From Adiantum capillus-veneris (taxonomy: Eukaryota; Streptophyta; Polypodiopsida; Polypodiales; Pteridaceae), in assembly GCA_014529385.2 (NCBI GenBank), contig CM043969.1, positions 23,476,946 through 23,540,945 of the forward strand: a stretch of 64,000 bases of DNA. The letters are read 5' to 3'. A program made the translations under genes and the position numbers. The first letter of the stretch is position 1, and the number at the start of each line of letters is the position of its first letter. The notes beneath the pieces were generated by a model. It was not told the DNA's origin. It worked only from the letters and a program-made list of their open reading frames with translations, and made no database searches. Positions 10,094 through 25,466 of this stretch are shown in pieces.

Positions 10094-12366
10094 TTAGGGG
10101 GAGAAGAAGGGTGGAGCTATGGCAGAAGAGCAGGCATGGATCTCTTTCCCCCTCTCTCTCTCGCTTTCTCTCGATCTTTCTCTCCCTTGGCATTCATGGG
10201 ACCTCAACGGTTAGGTGCTGCCATGGAGTGCTTTCTTAAGCCATGAAGGAACAGTCAATGCTATTCATGCAAGGTACATGGAATGCACCTTGCATGCCAT
10301 GCAAAGCGTTGTTGAAGCTCGGCAGCAAAGGACTGCAGGAAACGACTCCTATGCAAGAGCCGAAGAAGAAAGTTGCAGCGCGGGATACAGCCCTACGCAT
10401 GGATTGAGGCCGGATTCGACCTGCAGGGATCTACTGTCTTTTTGGCTTGATGGGATCGCCTTGGGTCCGGGAGGATATTTCGTCACAGAAGGTGTGCCTA
10501 ATACCGTATGCAGCACCGGCTTTGATCTCGTTTTTCCCTGCGCAACAGTTTTTGCCATCTCTACCATACGTTTTACTGGTTTTTATTTTTATTTTGATTC
10601 ACACCAGCATTAAGTGGCGTCCCATGGACCAAAGCCATGCCTTCAATTAAGCAAAAGGAGGGGGGGGGGGGGGGGGGGGGGGGGAGGGTGTTCCCACTCC
10701 GCACCTGTTGCAGTCCTTAACCGAATTTTTGATTATGCATAGCACCATCTTCGGCATGGACTGCAAGGGGGCATGACTCTCAGCACGCAGCGTGGAATTC
10801 TTCATCAAGAACTTCTGTGGAATAAATTTAGTATGACACTTTGGAACGATCGATTGCGGCCTCAACGGATGGAGGCAAAGGGCAAGGCTCTTACGAAAGG
10901 ATTTTTTGTTGATCGGTTCGAGGATCATTGACGCTCATATACATGATCATTGTAGCTGATGAGACGAGTCGACATAAGTATCTAATCATGCAAGTGAAAG
11001 GAACCGGCAAGGCGGGTCGGCATCATTCAGCACTACGATGTGCACACCATACATGTTTGGACTCGCCATTGGCATGCAAAGTCGGATACGACAAGGTCGT
11101 ATCTGCACCAAACAAGGGGGATCGAAGTATACCTTTCCTCATGATTGAAAGCCCGATGATAGAAACAGTTGTGCGGGTAAGTTATGACGGCATGGAAGCA
11201 AGACGTCAAGGCATGCCATATCTTGGTATGCATGTTCATGCATGCTGCCAAAGATCAACACCATGGTACTCCAAGTCGTCACACAATTCATGAGGTATGC
11301 AGTTTTTTTATATTTTTGATTCAGATGTGATTGCTTGCTATGGCAACGCCAAGGTCTAGAATCTCAAGGAGATTGGCACAACCTGTTGCTCGTTGACATA
11401 AAGGGAGCCAAGGTGCTCCGCATACAAACTTGGGGGGGATTTGACACTATGCTTGAAGGATCTTTCATGGTGTACATGATACAAGAGGGCGTATGAGCAT
11501 ACACGAAAACTCTCTCTCGTGTAGCAGAATTGGGTACGAGCCACATTCGAACGATTTTTCCTTTGGAAGTTCAGCACAACTGGTGGTAGTCGAATGACCA
11601 GGTTAGCCAAGCTTAAGTTTTTCTTATTTATTTATTTTTTTCATGTTTACACTTGGCAATTACTGTCATTGTGCAAAGCAAAGTGCTTTGGCAAATTTAT
11701 ACGAAGCAAGGCTTCTTCCTTGTGCCGAGATCCTGCCCATTGATTTGGAATCAAGGGCATTGGCACACAAGGTTGGGGAACTGGCTAAATAGGGAATGTC
11801 AGCTCACACAATCCCTACCAGTTTATAATGTGCAAGGCACTTATGGTTTTGATTCTCACGCTTGAAATCGTCATAGTAGCCTATGGCTTACAGTTGTGCA
11901 TGCAAGGACTACTAAGCAGGTGGCATGGATTCAACCACTTCATGCAGTATGCTTCCACTACCACACTCGCAACTCTGTCAAGGACAGAATAAGTGATGGA
12001 TTGTTTAACCTGATGGTTGGTTGCTATCAACACCCAACAAAACTAAAAGGAACCCCAAATCTAGGACTTATTTCATAGGGAAAGTGCCAATGCTATGTCA
12101 TTTTCATACAATCACGACCCTGCAAGGAAGGTAGGTCAAGATGTGGTTGTGTGTTTTTTTGTTACCTCTCTCAATGAGTGAGTCATACCGGAAAATTGTG
12201 GAATGCTTATATGATAAGCTCAAGTCAGGCATAAGATGCATAAGAGCACATAGCTTGGGCACACTCTCTAAAAACTTAAGGAAAGTTCCTTAGCTCAGCA
12301 TGCTCTTCTTCTCTCGTTCTCTCTCTCTTTAAGGGAAAAATGAAAATCTTCTAAGAAGCTTTTGGT
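10094..12366 (+). other. Element E: internal region, part 1, no recognisable gene
   Basis: Holds only short ORFs in changing frames. A G homopolymer (10660-10684) interrupts it. Phrases such as the ORF at 10928-11293 match nothing I know. Long ORFs are absent, so it is treated as non-coding or heavily decayed retroelement sequence. Confidence 0.6.
10660..10684. repeat. Poly-G tract
   Basis: About 25 consecutive G. Similar tracts occur at 56755-56780 (G), 40919-40942 (C) and 56033-56052 (C). Exact lengths are unreliable in assemblies. Confidence 0.9.
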
Positions 12367-12370
12367 ACGT

Positions 12371-14261
<1,891 letters not shown>

Positions 14262-14266
14262 TCTTC

Positions 14267-14286
14267 TGGTGCCCCCACTGAGGAGC
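14267..14286 (+). other. Element F: primer-binding site
   Basis: TGGTGCCCCCACTGAGGAGC, five bases after the 5' LTR. It matches the TGGYGCCCCCAC sites of B, G and L; I cannot name the tRNA with certainty. Confidence 0.65.
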
Positions 14287-14293
14287 ACACTGA

Positions 14294-15106
14294 TTGCTCC
14301 TAGTTGATGGAAAAGAAGCGGTTTTTACGTTGGAAGTCATGGTAGGTAGAAGCTATGGACCAATTTTCACAAAAAAAGAGAGCCCTGATGAGTGGATGTC
14401 AGATTTCGAGCTATACATGCTATCGTTGCGTATGCCGAACGAGGACAGCAAGATGCAGACTTTTCCTTTGGTGATGCGTGGTAGAGCTAAAGCATGGTAC
14501 GACGCATGGAAGGTGAGCCGAAGCAAGCATGGCCGGCTCTACGGGCGAGGTTTCTTCACGACTTTCGCAAAGAGACTTCCCCAATCGAAATGGATGCAAA
14601 GCTGAAGGCGCTTAAGCAAGATTACTTCAATTTGTTTTTGGGTCATTTTGAAGAGTGTTGGGTAGAGTTAGCGGCAGCCATGCAATTGGCCAATGGAGAT
14701 TACTTCAAGCTAGAAAAATTCATGGCGTGTCTGCATCCCAAGGTGAGAGAAAAAGTTGATTTCGAGAGCCCAGAGAATCATAACGGTGCAGTAGCCATTG
14801 CACGGTTGAAGAGCAGAAAGATAAAGAAGAAGACAGAGCAGGGCATGTCAGGCTACGAGACGATGGCCCATGTTCAACCGCAGAGCCCGAGAGAGGCTGG
14901 ACATGAAGAAAATCAGGGAATTCGAGGTGTAGCTATTCTGCCGCAAAATTGGGTGCGCACAGTGCAAGATTTATCGGAGCAGATGCAAGAGTTTGCGGCT
15001 CAGTGTCATGGATAGAGGACAGCCAAGAGGAGCAAGGGGCAGGGCACGGCCACTGCCTGGTAGGTGTTACACTTGTGGAGAAGAAGGTCATTATGCACCT
15101 GATTGT
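14294..15106 (+). pseudogene. Element F: gag (capsid and zinc knuckle), frameshifted
   Basis: Retrotransposon gag: ESPDEWMSDFELY, then RGRAKAWYDAW at the capsid core. The frame changes near 14510 to PKQAWPALRARFLHDFRKE and runs to 15014, then changes again before the knuckle CYTCGEEGHYAPDC (C-x2-C-x4-H-x4-C, 15065-15106). The downstream basic, Gly-Arg-rich tail (RGRGQGQY) is typical nucleocapsid. The two frame changes would stop a single gag-pol product unless bypassed. Confidence 0.85.
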
Positions 15107-15109
15107 CCT

Positions 15110-16222
15110 CAACCGCAGAGAGAAAGAGGAGGTATGTACCCACTCTTTGGTAGAGGTCGAGGTCAAGGGCAATACAATGGTCCAAGAGAGCAAGCAGTGG
15201 AAAATCCTTTGCAGCCAGCTCCGCAAAATGGAGGTGAGGTTCCAAGAGTGAACATCATAGGGGTAGACAAGCAGGATGTCAAAGTTTTGGCCAATAAGAG
15301 GGCAAGAGTTGAGAGGGAGACAGAGGTAGAACGGGAAACTAGAGCTCGCAAGGGTAAAGAGAAGGTGTACGAAGGCAGAGAACAGCCTGAACCTAGCAAA
15401 AGAAGGAAGCGTCGCAAGATCAAACAAGCGGATTTCCAGCTAGGACGAGGCTATCTCGAGTACAATCTAGTGAGTGATGTTCAAAATCAAAAGGCAAATA
15501 TTACATTTGGTCAGTTGTTAGCTTTAAATCCAAAGTTAAGAAGGCAGTGGTCCACGAGTGTTAGCACCAGACTGCCAAGAGCTAAGGGAAGTGTCCAAGC
15601 AGTGCAAAACATGGCTTTGAGAGTAGGTAGCCCCACTGATGTTCTTCCATTGGTGGATGCGATTATAGAGAAGAGGATGCAGGTACAAGCCTACATAGAC
15701 GGTGGAGCACAGGTTTGTGTCATGACAGAGGCATCCATGAAAGAGACGGGAATCAAGGCAGTAGTCAGGTCAAATGTGCGCATGAGGATGGCTAACCATA
15801 CTAAAGCTAGGTGCCTGGGTGTGGCGCAGGATGTGAAAGTCAAGGTGATGGGCATAGAGTGCCTGATTGACTTCTTTGTGATGAAAGCAGGGGATAATGC
15901 TTACCCTATCATTTTGGGTAGGCCATGGCTGTTGGCAATAGGTGCAAAGCAGGATTGGGAGAGCAAAGTGTTCACTTTGCCTGACAAAGAGAGAGGCAGA
16001 CAAATTGTGCTTGATTTGAAGACCAAAGAGAGAAGTTCTCGTCCTATGGCAGTTAAAGATGAGGGCGACATGACAAGCTATGAGTACCAGACTGAGACGG
16101 GCTATGATGAAGGCTATACTAGCACAGAGGAAGAGGAGAGAGAGGATGACATGCTGAAGATAGATGCAGATTTGTTTGGAGTCACCATAGACGACTCTCC
16201 ACCTAAAGAAGAAGGTATGTAG
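15110..16222 (+). pseudogene. Element F: linker and aspartic protease
   Basis: A basic linker (KRRKRRKIKQADFQLGRGYL) and QLLALNPKLRRQWS block lead to the protease: AYIDGGAQVCVMTEAS carries the active-site DGGA (about 15693-15710) and IILGRPWL (about 15908) is the conserved flap-side ILG block. The frame is open from 14993 to a TAG at 16220. The same linker blocks recur in C, G and L, showing a shared family. Confidence 0.85.
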
Positions 16223-16243
16223 CCTCAAGCTCATGGTTTAAGC

Positions 16244-17227
16244 ATGGAGGAGGTTTCGAGTATGATAAGTGAAGACCTTACCAAAGGGGAAAAGGAGAGC
16301 TATGTTGAACTGTGTGAGTCCTATCCAAATCTGTTTGCAATGGAGTACAAGCATTTGCAAGGTGCAAAGGGGGTGGAGCACAAAATTGTTCTTAAGGAGG
16401 GGTATAAGCCTAAATCACAAAAGCTAAGAAGGATAGGAGAAATTCAAAAAGAAGCCCTTTGGCAGGAGATCAATAAACTATTGGATACAGGCATCATATA
16501 TCCTGTGAAGGAGTCAGAGTGGGTCTCGCCAGTGGTCATAACCCCTAAGAAGAATGGGAAATGGAGAGTGTGTGTCGACTACAAGCCATTGAATGCCGCG
16601 ACCAAGAGGAATCACTACCCCTTTCCGTTTCAAGACAAAATCCTAAACCAGGTGGCTGGGCATGAGAGGTACTCGATTATGGATGGCTTTTCAGGGTACT
16701 TTCAGATAGGGATTGCACTTGAAGACCAGCTGAAGACCACATTCATATCTCCATGGGGCTGTTTTGGTTACCGCAGGATGCCGTTCGGATTGGTGAATGC
16801 ATACGCTACCTTCCAAGGTTGGATGAACAGGGTATTTGGTCCATACTTGGGCCGTTTTATTAGGGTTTTCATGGATTATATCCACTGCTACAGTTCAAGG
16901 TTGGAGCACCTATCAAAGCTCCAACTATGATTTCAAAGGCTTGATGAAGAAGGAGGCTAGTTGAATCCCAAAAAGTGCAAGCTAGCACAGCCTCGAGCGC
17001 AGCTGTTAGGTCATGTGGTGTCGCAAAACAGTATAGAGGCAGATCCTAAGAAGGTGAAGGCATTGGTGTTGATGGAGCCGCCATCAGATGCTCAAGGTTT
17101 GGCTTCATTTGTTCATAAGTTGAAGTACTTGTCACGTTTCTTTTGGATGGTGTCGCAATATGTGCATCCGCTTCAAAAGAGGGCTCAGCAAGTGCATGGC
17201 TATGAATGGGATGGGGAAGCTCAGTAG
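16244..17227 (+). pseudogene. Element F: reverse transcriptase, catalytic site mutated
   Basis: RT core: VKESEWVSPVVITPKKNGKWR, CVDYKPLN, DGFSGYFQI and MPFGLVNA are all present. The catalytic motif reads VFMDYI (16871-16882), with Tyr in place of the second Asp of FMDD, which should abolish polymerisation. Stops at 16928 and 16958 interrupt the thumb/connection region, which continues as AQLLGHVVSQNSIEADPKK to a TAG at 17225. Confidence 0.9.
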
Positions 17228-17758
17228 GCTTTTGATAGATTCAAGGAGATTTTATGCCAGCTGCCAGCGGTGTGTCCTCCCAATCGAGAGGACGACTTTT
17301 ATGTATCTATGACAGTGGGCACAGTTGCTATTGGAGCAGTTCTATTGCAAAAGGTAGGGAGAATCTACAAGCCGATATACTTCGAGAGCAGGGTTATTAT
17401 CCCAGGAGAGGCTACCTACACCGAGGCGGAGCAGTGGGTGATGGCTCTAGTCTTCGCTTGCAGGAATTTCAAAGTCCATTTGATTGTGCATAACTTCTTT
17501 GTGTTAACGGCTAACAATCTATTGCCAGAGGTAGTGCTACATTTGAAGTCAGGAAGGAGGATTGTGAAGTGGGTGTTGGAGCTACAGGAGTTCGAGTTCA
17601 AGTTTAAGGTGGATCACACGAGTCGGTCTCACCTGGCAGACATTCTTGTCAGCAAGGTTATCGATTTGCCGACCTATCCAAGAGTGGTGAAAGATGAAGC
17701 TAAGGAGGAACCCGACTTGGAAGATGCTTTGACTATGTGGCTCAATGGAGCATATTGA
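17228..17758 (+). pseudogene. Element F: first RNase H
   Basis: Ty3 RT-associated RNase H: IGAVLLQKVGRIYKPIYFESR, YTEAEQWVMALVFACRNFK and the C-terminal DHTSRSHLADILV block. The first catalytic Asp position reads SMTVG rather than the usual DAS-type text, so activity is doubtful. Ends at TGA 17756. Confidence 0.8.
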
Positions 17759-18110
17759 AGGGTAGTGCAGAAAGCAGGAGGAGGTGTGGTGATACACGAC
17801 CCACATGGAAAAACAATATTTTCAAAGGCGTATGATTTGGAGGATGTCCACACCAATAATGAGGCAGAGTATCTCGCTCTGCATTTGGGTTTAAAGCAGT
17901 GCATAGAGTTCGGCATTTCAAGGTTGGTGGTGAAGGGAGATGCATTGCTAGTCATCAAGCAACGTTAGGCCAATGGCAGGTAAAGCGCGATTCTTTGAAG
18001 CATTGGTTCTTTTCCATCAAGAAGATTTTGAATTCTTTTGAAGAAGTCCAATTCAAGCATGTGAGGAGAGATCAGAATCAGGAGGCGGATCAACTAGCTA
18101 GCAGCAAAGT
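17740..18110 (+). pseudogene. Element F: second, archaeal-type RNase H (aRNH)
   Basis: LNGAY, AGGGVVIHDPHGKTIF, NNEAEYLALHLGLKQC and, after a frame change near 17965, FKHVRRDQNQEADQLA. These are the D/E/D/D-type blocks of the aRNH acquired by plant Tat retrotransposons. It lies between the first RNase H and integrase, as in that lineage. A stop at 17966 and the frame change break it. Confidence 0.8.
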
Positions 18111-18179
18111 ACAGGTACATGTTGCAGGTCTATATGTGGCCCCAGCCACTTATGCAGGTAGAGAGACTCTAAAGGAGAT

Positions 18180-19020
18180 TGAAGGCTTTTTGAGTACAGG
18201 GCAATGTTCAGAGGGTTTGTCCAAGTTGCAAAAGAGAAGAGTGGTGCAAAAGGCCCGCAAATTCAGACTAATAGGTCAAGATCTCATGAATTACGGGCGT
18301 GACGGAGTGCTTAGAAGAGTGTTGTACAAAGAGGAGATAGGAATGGTGCTGGAGCAATGCCATGAAGAAAGTGGGCATCAAGGTAAAGACCAGGTTTTGT
18401 TTCGAATCTTGAGAGCAGGTTTTTGGTGGCCGTTGATAGCACGTGATGTGCACTATTGGTGCAAAACCTGCCATGAATGTCAAACTATGGGCGAGAGGAG
18501 GCTGATAGCCGAATCGCAGGGAGCCATCATTTCCCAGGATGCTTTTGAGAAGTGGGGTTTGGATGCCATTGGTCCACTCCCGAAATCGGCAAGCGGTAAA
18601 AAATACATTATAGTGGCGATTGACTACCTTACCGGGTGGGTTGAGGCCAAGGCTGTCAAAGAGGTAAATGCAAATGTGGTAGCTCAGTTCGTGTTTGACA
18701 GCATTTGTTGCTGTTTTGGTGTTCCATGGGTACTAATCTCGGACAGAGGCCAAGGATTCCGAAGCAAATTGATGCGAGCTTTAGTGGAGAAGCTGGGTAT
18801 CCAACACCGCTTCTCTTCGCCATATCACCCGCAGTGCAATGGCTTGGTAGAGAGTGCCAATGGGCAGATTGTGAAGATGTTGACCAAATATGTTTGTAAG
18901 CAGGTGACAGAATGGGAGGTAAACTTGGAGAAGTGTTTATGGGCTACCGCACATCCTACAAGGTGGCCATAAACTTCACTCCATTTGATCTGGTTTATGG
19001 TAAAGAGGCAGTTTTGCCAC
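18180..19020 (+). pseudogene. Element F: integrase, zinc-binding and catalytic core
   Basis: HHCC zinc domain (HEESGHQGKD ... WCKTCHECQ, 18361-18483), then the DDE core: WGLDAIGPLP, DYLTGWVEAKAV, SDRGQGFRS and HPQCNGLVESANG. The frame is open 17899-18972, then lost near 18970 (usual text AYRTSYK appears in another frame). All three catalytic acidic positions are visible. Confidence 0.88.
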
Positions 19021-19079
19021 TACATGCACAACTAGGTGCATTGAACGGTATGTGGCATGTCAGTGCCACTTAACAGGGC

Positions 19080-19460
19080 GTGTTGCAGGATTGGATCACT
19101 AGTTTGGAGGCTTTACAGATGGATAGAGAGGTTGTGGCAGACTTTTATGTGAAACAGAGGGATAAGCGAGTGGCGAAGCTCAACAAGAGCTTGCCAAACA
19201 AGGAGATTCAAGAGGGAGATCTGGTGATGAAGTATGAAAGCTACTTGGACTTCACCTTCCAAAAGAAGTTCAAGAAGAAATGGACGGGTCCGTACAAAGT
19301 GCATAAAGCCTTTCCGAATGGAACCTATCAGCTGGTGAGAGCCAATTGCAAACATTTGAGGCATAGGGTGAATGGTGTACGGCTCAGGCTGTACTTTGAC
19401 AGGGGGTTAGTGCCTGATATACACCAGATTGTAGCTACGGGGGTTGGGCAACCAACCTAA
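19080..19460 (+). pseudogene. Element F: integrase C-terminal GPY/F domain
   Basis: KEIQEGDLVMKYES, then KKWTGPYKVHKAFPNGTYQLV and VNGVRLRLYFDRG: the GPY/F module of Ty3 integrases. No chromodomain follows; the protein ends GVGQPT at TAA 19458-19460. Non-chromodomain termini are usual for the Tat/Athila branch. Confidence 0.85.
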
Positions 19461-19492
19461 ACAGAGGAAGCTTATGAAGAGAGAGGACACCT

Positions 19493-19533
19493 TGTACATA
19501 CTCTGTACATACTCTGTACATAGCATGTACATA
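19493..19533 (+). promoter_or_regulatory. Four TGTACATA (Pumilio-type) motifs at 11-base spacing
   Basis: TGTACATA starts at 19493, 19504, 19515 and 19526, exactly 11 bases apart. UGUANAUA is the known core recognised by PUF/Pumilio proteins in RNA. In F these would lie in the sense RNA just after the pol stop. Function is inferred only. Confidence 0.5.
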
Positions 19534-19604
19534 TAGCTATGGTTTTTTACTTCATTCCATGCTTGTCGAGTGTTGCAGTTTTCAGGTTCAAAAGTGTGCT
19601 TTTA

Positions 19605-19642
19605 GTTGAGCATGAATGCTCAACAAGAGGGTTGGGCAATGA
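19605..19642 (+). other. Element F: hairpin and polypurine tract
   Basis: GTTGAGCAT-GA-ATGCTCAAC (19605-19624) is a perfect 9-base-pair inverted repeat, followed by AAGAGGGTTGGGCAATGA up to the 3' LTR. The purine-rich part is the expected plus-strand primer. Confidence 0.7.
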
Positions 19643-21556
<1,914 letters not shown>

Positions 21557-21560
21557 ACGT

Positions 21561-23562
21561 GTTTTGCTCGTGAGTCAGCCTGAGCCAAGGTGCTCTAACT
21601 CTCAGCTAACACATGGCTAAGATGCTACTCAAATTAGTATTAATCGGTTCATCCATTGACCACTAATTTGCATAAGTGCTATGAGCCACACACGCTAAGA
21701 GCTTGACCAAGGGTAAGACCCAATTATTGGCATTCTTTGGGTGATTGTTTTCAAGATCGAATAGATCTACCCAGGGAAGTACACATCAACGTTAATGGAC
21801 AAGCAAGAGTCTTGTCATTACGGATGTTTATGGTGTCATTTTGGCACTACATTTTTTCTTTGCGACACTCACGTTGAGTTTTTGAAAATCTTCAACTCAC
21901 AGCCCCGCTGATCTCTACAAGGAAGTATAGATACATCAATCAGTTCCGACATCATGGTTGTCCACAAGAGATTGGTAGTTCACTTGTGTGGGTCTTCTGC
22001 TCTCTCTATAGCACTACGGAGTGTCTATGGACATACTGTTTTGGGGTAAGACCCGACAGGTGATTGCTACATAACCCCATAGGTATTAAGGATCACAATT
22101 TGATCTGCATTGAGGATCACAGTTGACCTCTCCCAGTTATACTTTCAAGGAAAGAATTACGCATTCTACCACGCGGTAGCAGACGAACACACTTTTCAAG
22201 TTGATTCCACTCAATCTGTACACGGTTAACTATGTTGGTTACCATTATCTGCTAGTTGAGCAGTTTCTACAAAGAGTCTTATCAAGGGGTTTGACTACGT
22301 AGATTCTAATCCAAGAGCTTGGATTGCAAAGGCAACCACCAGGCTTCCCAGTGCAATGCTGTTTGTTTTTTCAGGTAGGGGACGTGCTCCTCCCCATTTG
22401 AATACGGGTAAGTGAACATTACGTTCGAATCTCCAGGTATGCATCTATTGATTTGGTGTTATTCCATTTTTAGTATGCTTTGCTTGGTTTTTCAAGACGT
22501 ATAAGTACGCTTGAATGTTACAGAGTCATGCCAAGGGCATGTCGGCACAAAGTATTTTGGGCCAAGTAGCCAATCTATCTTTCTGCCTTATGTTGTTACA
22601 AACCTACTTGTAGGGTTCAATTTGGCACATGTTGTCACATGGGATACAACATGGTCTAGGAACTCAAGGAGTTCGGTTTAACCAGTGTGGAGCAATGAAT
22701 GAGGGTCCCTCTCACTCCTGTCATAAAGTGTTAAGAGCTACCTCCACACACAAGTACATCTTGTACTTGTAGGATGTTCTTTTTCAGACATCCTTAGTTG
22801 AGACATATTCCACATGTGGCGAATATGAGTCTCTAGGACTGACACTAGTGCCCCTATTTCAAATATGTGTCACGACAAAGTCCCTAAGTGCTGGTCACAT
22901 ATGTTTTCTAGACCATTTTTAGCACGATGTATCAAGAGTAATTTCGTTGGTGGCTAGAAATTCTCGGATACTTAGAATGACTTGTTAAGGTACAAGTATT
23001 GCTAAACAACATTACAGATGGTTGTTTACACATATAACAAATGAAAAAGTTTCACTGTTTGTACCTAGACGTGATCACTGTTTCACCTTCTATTATGGTT
23101 TAGACATTTCAGCAAGGCTTGCAAAAGATTGCAACTGAAAGTATTTACTTTCTTTTCAGAACTATTTACAATCCTCTTTAATGTGTGCTAGGTGCATCAC
23201 ATTTGCCACAAGTTGAAGGCAAGGATCACCATGGATATACAGGTTCGGATCTGTTTTTGCTAAATGCATGCACACTAGGTGTTATGGGCCCTAGTGTTTA
23301 GCAAAGGCTGATTTGGAACCGCATGCATATTCCACAGGTTGTTTCTTATGAAGCATTTTTGCACTCTATGTGCACTAACTCTATGCGATTACTTTTAAAT
23401 CCACTAATCACCAATAGAGGTCATGGCTCGGTTTGGGCGTTTCTAGATTTTTTTCAAGTTAACCACGATGGTTATTTCGGACATTGTTAATTCTTTACCA
23501 ATGTTAAACACTACTGTGATTTCCCGTTTACCAGTCATCTGGGAAGACTGTCTGTAAACCGT
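21561..23562 (+). other. Element E: internal region, part 2, no recognisable gene
   Basis: Two kilobases with no ORF of useful length and no protein motif. It contains recurring words (TTTCAAGATCGA, GGGGTAAGACCC) and pyrimidine-rich stretches, consistent with non-coding internal sequence between the F and G insertions. Confidence 0.6.
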
Positions 23563-24493
23563 TTTCAAGAGTTTTTTGGAGCAAGGGATTGCGCATATGT
23601 ACATACACATGCATGGTGCATCGAATAAAAAATTGCCCATTTTCCAGAGCCAGGTGGTTACGTGGGGCCCACATGTGTACAGGTAGGACAGCATGTACAT
23701 AGTGCATCGATTTTCACTATCACCAATACCAGTGTGTTTTTTCTACAATAAGGAGGAGTTGGTAGCACGTAAAAATTCTTGAGGAAGCTATCCGCGGGCC
23801 GACGACATGAGGTAAGCAAGTGCGTCAGATGGTATCTAGTGGCGTAAGGAGGCCGAACGGGGTCAATATTTGCACGTGGATGAATACGGACACAACGTGG
23901 GTGTTTTCTTGTGAGAGTTATGCAGAAAGTTCATCATTAAGACCACTTTTTGGGGCCACTTCACGTGGTTGCGAGATGTATTATTGAAAAGAAATGAGTG
24001 CCAGGTGTGCGGATGATGCAAAAAGGTGACAACTATGCATTGCGAGGTCAGTTTTTGGCCTGTTCGGGGTTCGTTTGAGGTCATCTAAAAGGCCAAGGGT
24101 GCCCAACTAATGAAGCTAAGTGTGGGAACTAAAAAAACAGAGAGAAGACCAGAAAAAAAATGGAGAAGAGAGGAGGAACAGCCGCAGATGTGTTTTTGGG
24201 GTTTTTGGAGCCTGTTTTGGCCGTAAACTGCTCATCCGAGGTCGGATTTGAGCACTTTGACATTGTAGACTGGGGTTTTGGGCCGTTCCGGACGTGATGG
24301 CGTTGTCAATTTTGCCAAATTCCGCTCTCTTATTCTGCTATTTTGGTTGTGTAAGTTTCTCCTATGAGCGAAGCTTCCGCTCCAATTTGTGATTGTATCT
24401 GATCTTTTACCCATTTTGTGTGCTCTATTTGCCCATTGGTGTTGGCCCAAGCTCATTTGTATAAGTTCTCCTCTTTTGAGCTGAGTTTTTTGG

Positions 24494-24539
<46 letters not shown>

Positions 24540-24706
24540 AGTGGGCAAGTGGATAGTCTCTCTCCTCTCACTCCATAGGTGTGTTTCCTGTCTCGGCCAG
24601 GTGGTTGTGTAAGCCGAGTGGTGCCCCATAATGTGTGTGTGTATCCTTCCAAGAGTGTGTGTTGGGTCATTATAGAGGCGTTCTGTGTGTTTTCATCCCG
24701 CTCACA
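23563..24706 (+). repeat. Element G: 5' LTR
   Basis: Pairs with 29520-30654. The 3' copy starts TGTCAGGAG while this one reads TTTCAAGAG, so the terminal TG is mutated. It ends CCCGCTCACA. A (GT)n tract at 24498-24538 is long here and short in the 3' copy (near 30465-30485). Confidence 0.85.
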
Positions 24707-24712
24707 TTCTTT

Positions 24713-24840
24713 TGGCGCCCCCACGGAGGATCTTCTTCGAGTACCTTCTGCTTCGAGCTTCAAGCTTCGAGATTCGGGATTACAGGTTGCAGATTACAGG
24801 TTGTAGACTACAGGTTACAGGTTATAAGTTACAGGGACAG
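24713..24840 (+). other. Element G: primer-binding site and TACAGGTT direct repeats
   Basis: TGGCGCCCCCACGG lies six bases after the LTR. Shortly downstream (24778-24835) is a degenerate array of ATTACAGGTT/GTTACAGGTT units. The PBS matches the family in F, B and L; the array has no known role. Confidence 0.6.
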
Positions 24841-25462
24841 GTACATGTATAGGTGATTCACACAGGTACAGGTAGCTAGAGTATAGTGATATACTGAGAG
24901 TGGAGTCACTTGCAATTGTTGTGGGTATGCATCATTTGGCGCCTGTTTGAGCGCATTGTCTGCTGGATTGTATGTTACTTGTGGAAACTTCCATTGTACG
25001 TCTTTGTGGATCCATATTTGGTTTTATTTGGCAGTCCCATCCATTTTTGAGACTTGGTCTGGAAGGTAGTCATTTTTGAGACTTGACTATACGCGATTTG
25101 CATGAGCCTTCGTGTGAGGGTCGATAGCGTGAGGTTTTATTGAGCTGGGGGATTCTCAAATGTGGAGATACTTTCGGTGATACAGGTAGCTGGAGCACCC
25201 ATTTCGTGACCTCACCATAGGCTATGTACTAGTGAGTCCTATTTGATGCTCGGGTTCTATTGTTGGCAGTTTATGCATACATATACTGTCTATATTTTGG
25301 GTTCCTACTGCTCTATTTCTGGGGAAACTCTGCCAAAATTTTTCCAAGTTATGATGGCTGGTTTTTTGGTCTTTTGAGCCATTTATGCTGTTATGCTGTT
25401 GAAATTTTGGCAAAATCACAGGTTAAGTAAGGTGTGCCTTCTTGGGAGCTTCATGGTTGGCT
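24841..25462 (+). other. Element G: leader before transposon H
   Basis: No ORF of note. AT content rises towards H. It may be an untranslated leader or a decayed start of the pre-gag ORF. Confidence 0.5.
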
Positions 25463-25466
25463 TTAA

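Noticed and set aside
10928-11293. 121-residue ORF in element E as a gene
   Set aside because: It has no recognisable motif and is overlapped by an antisense ORF of similar size; nothing supports coding.
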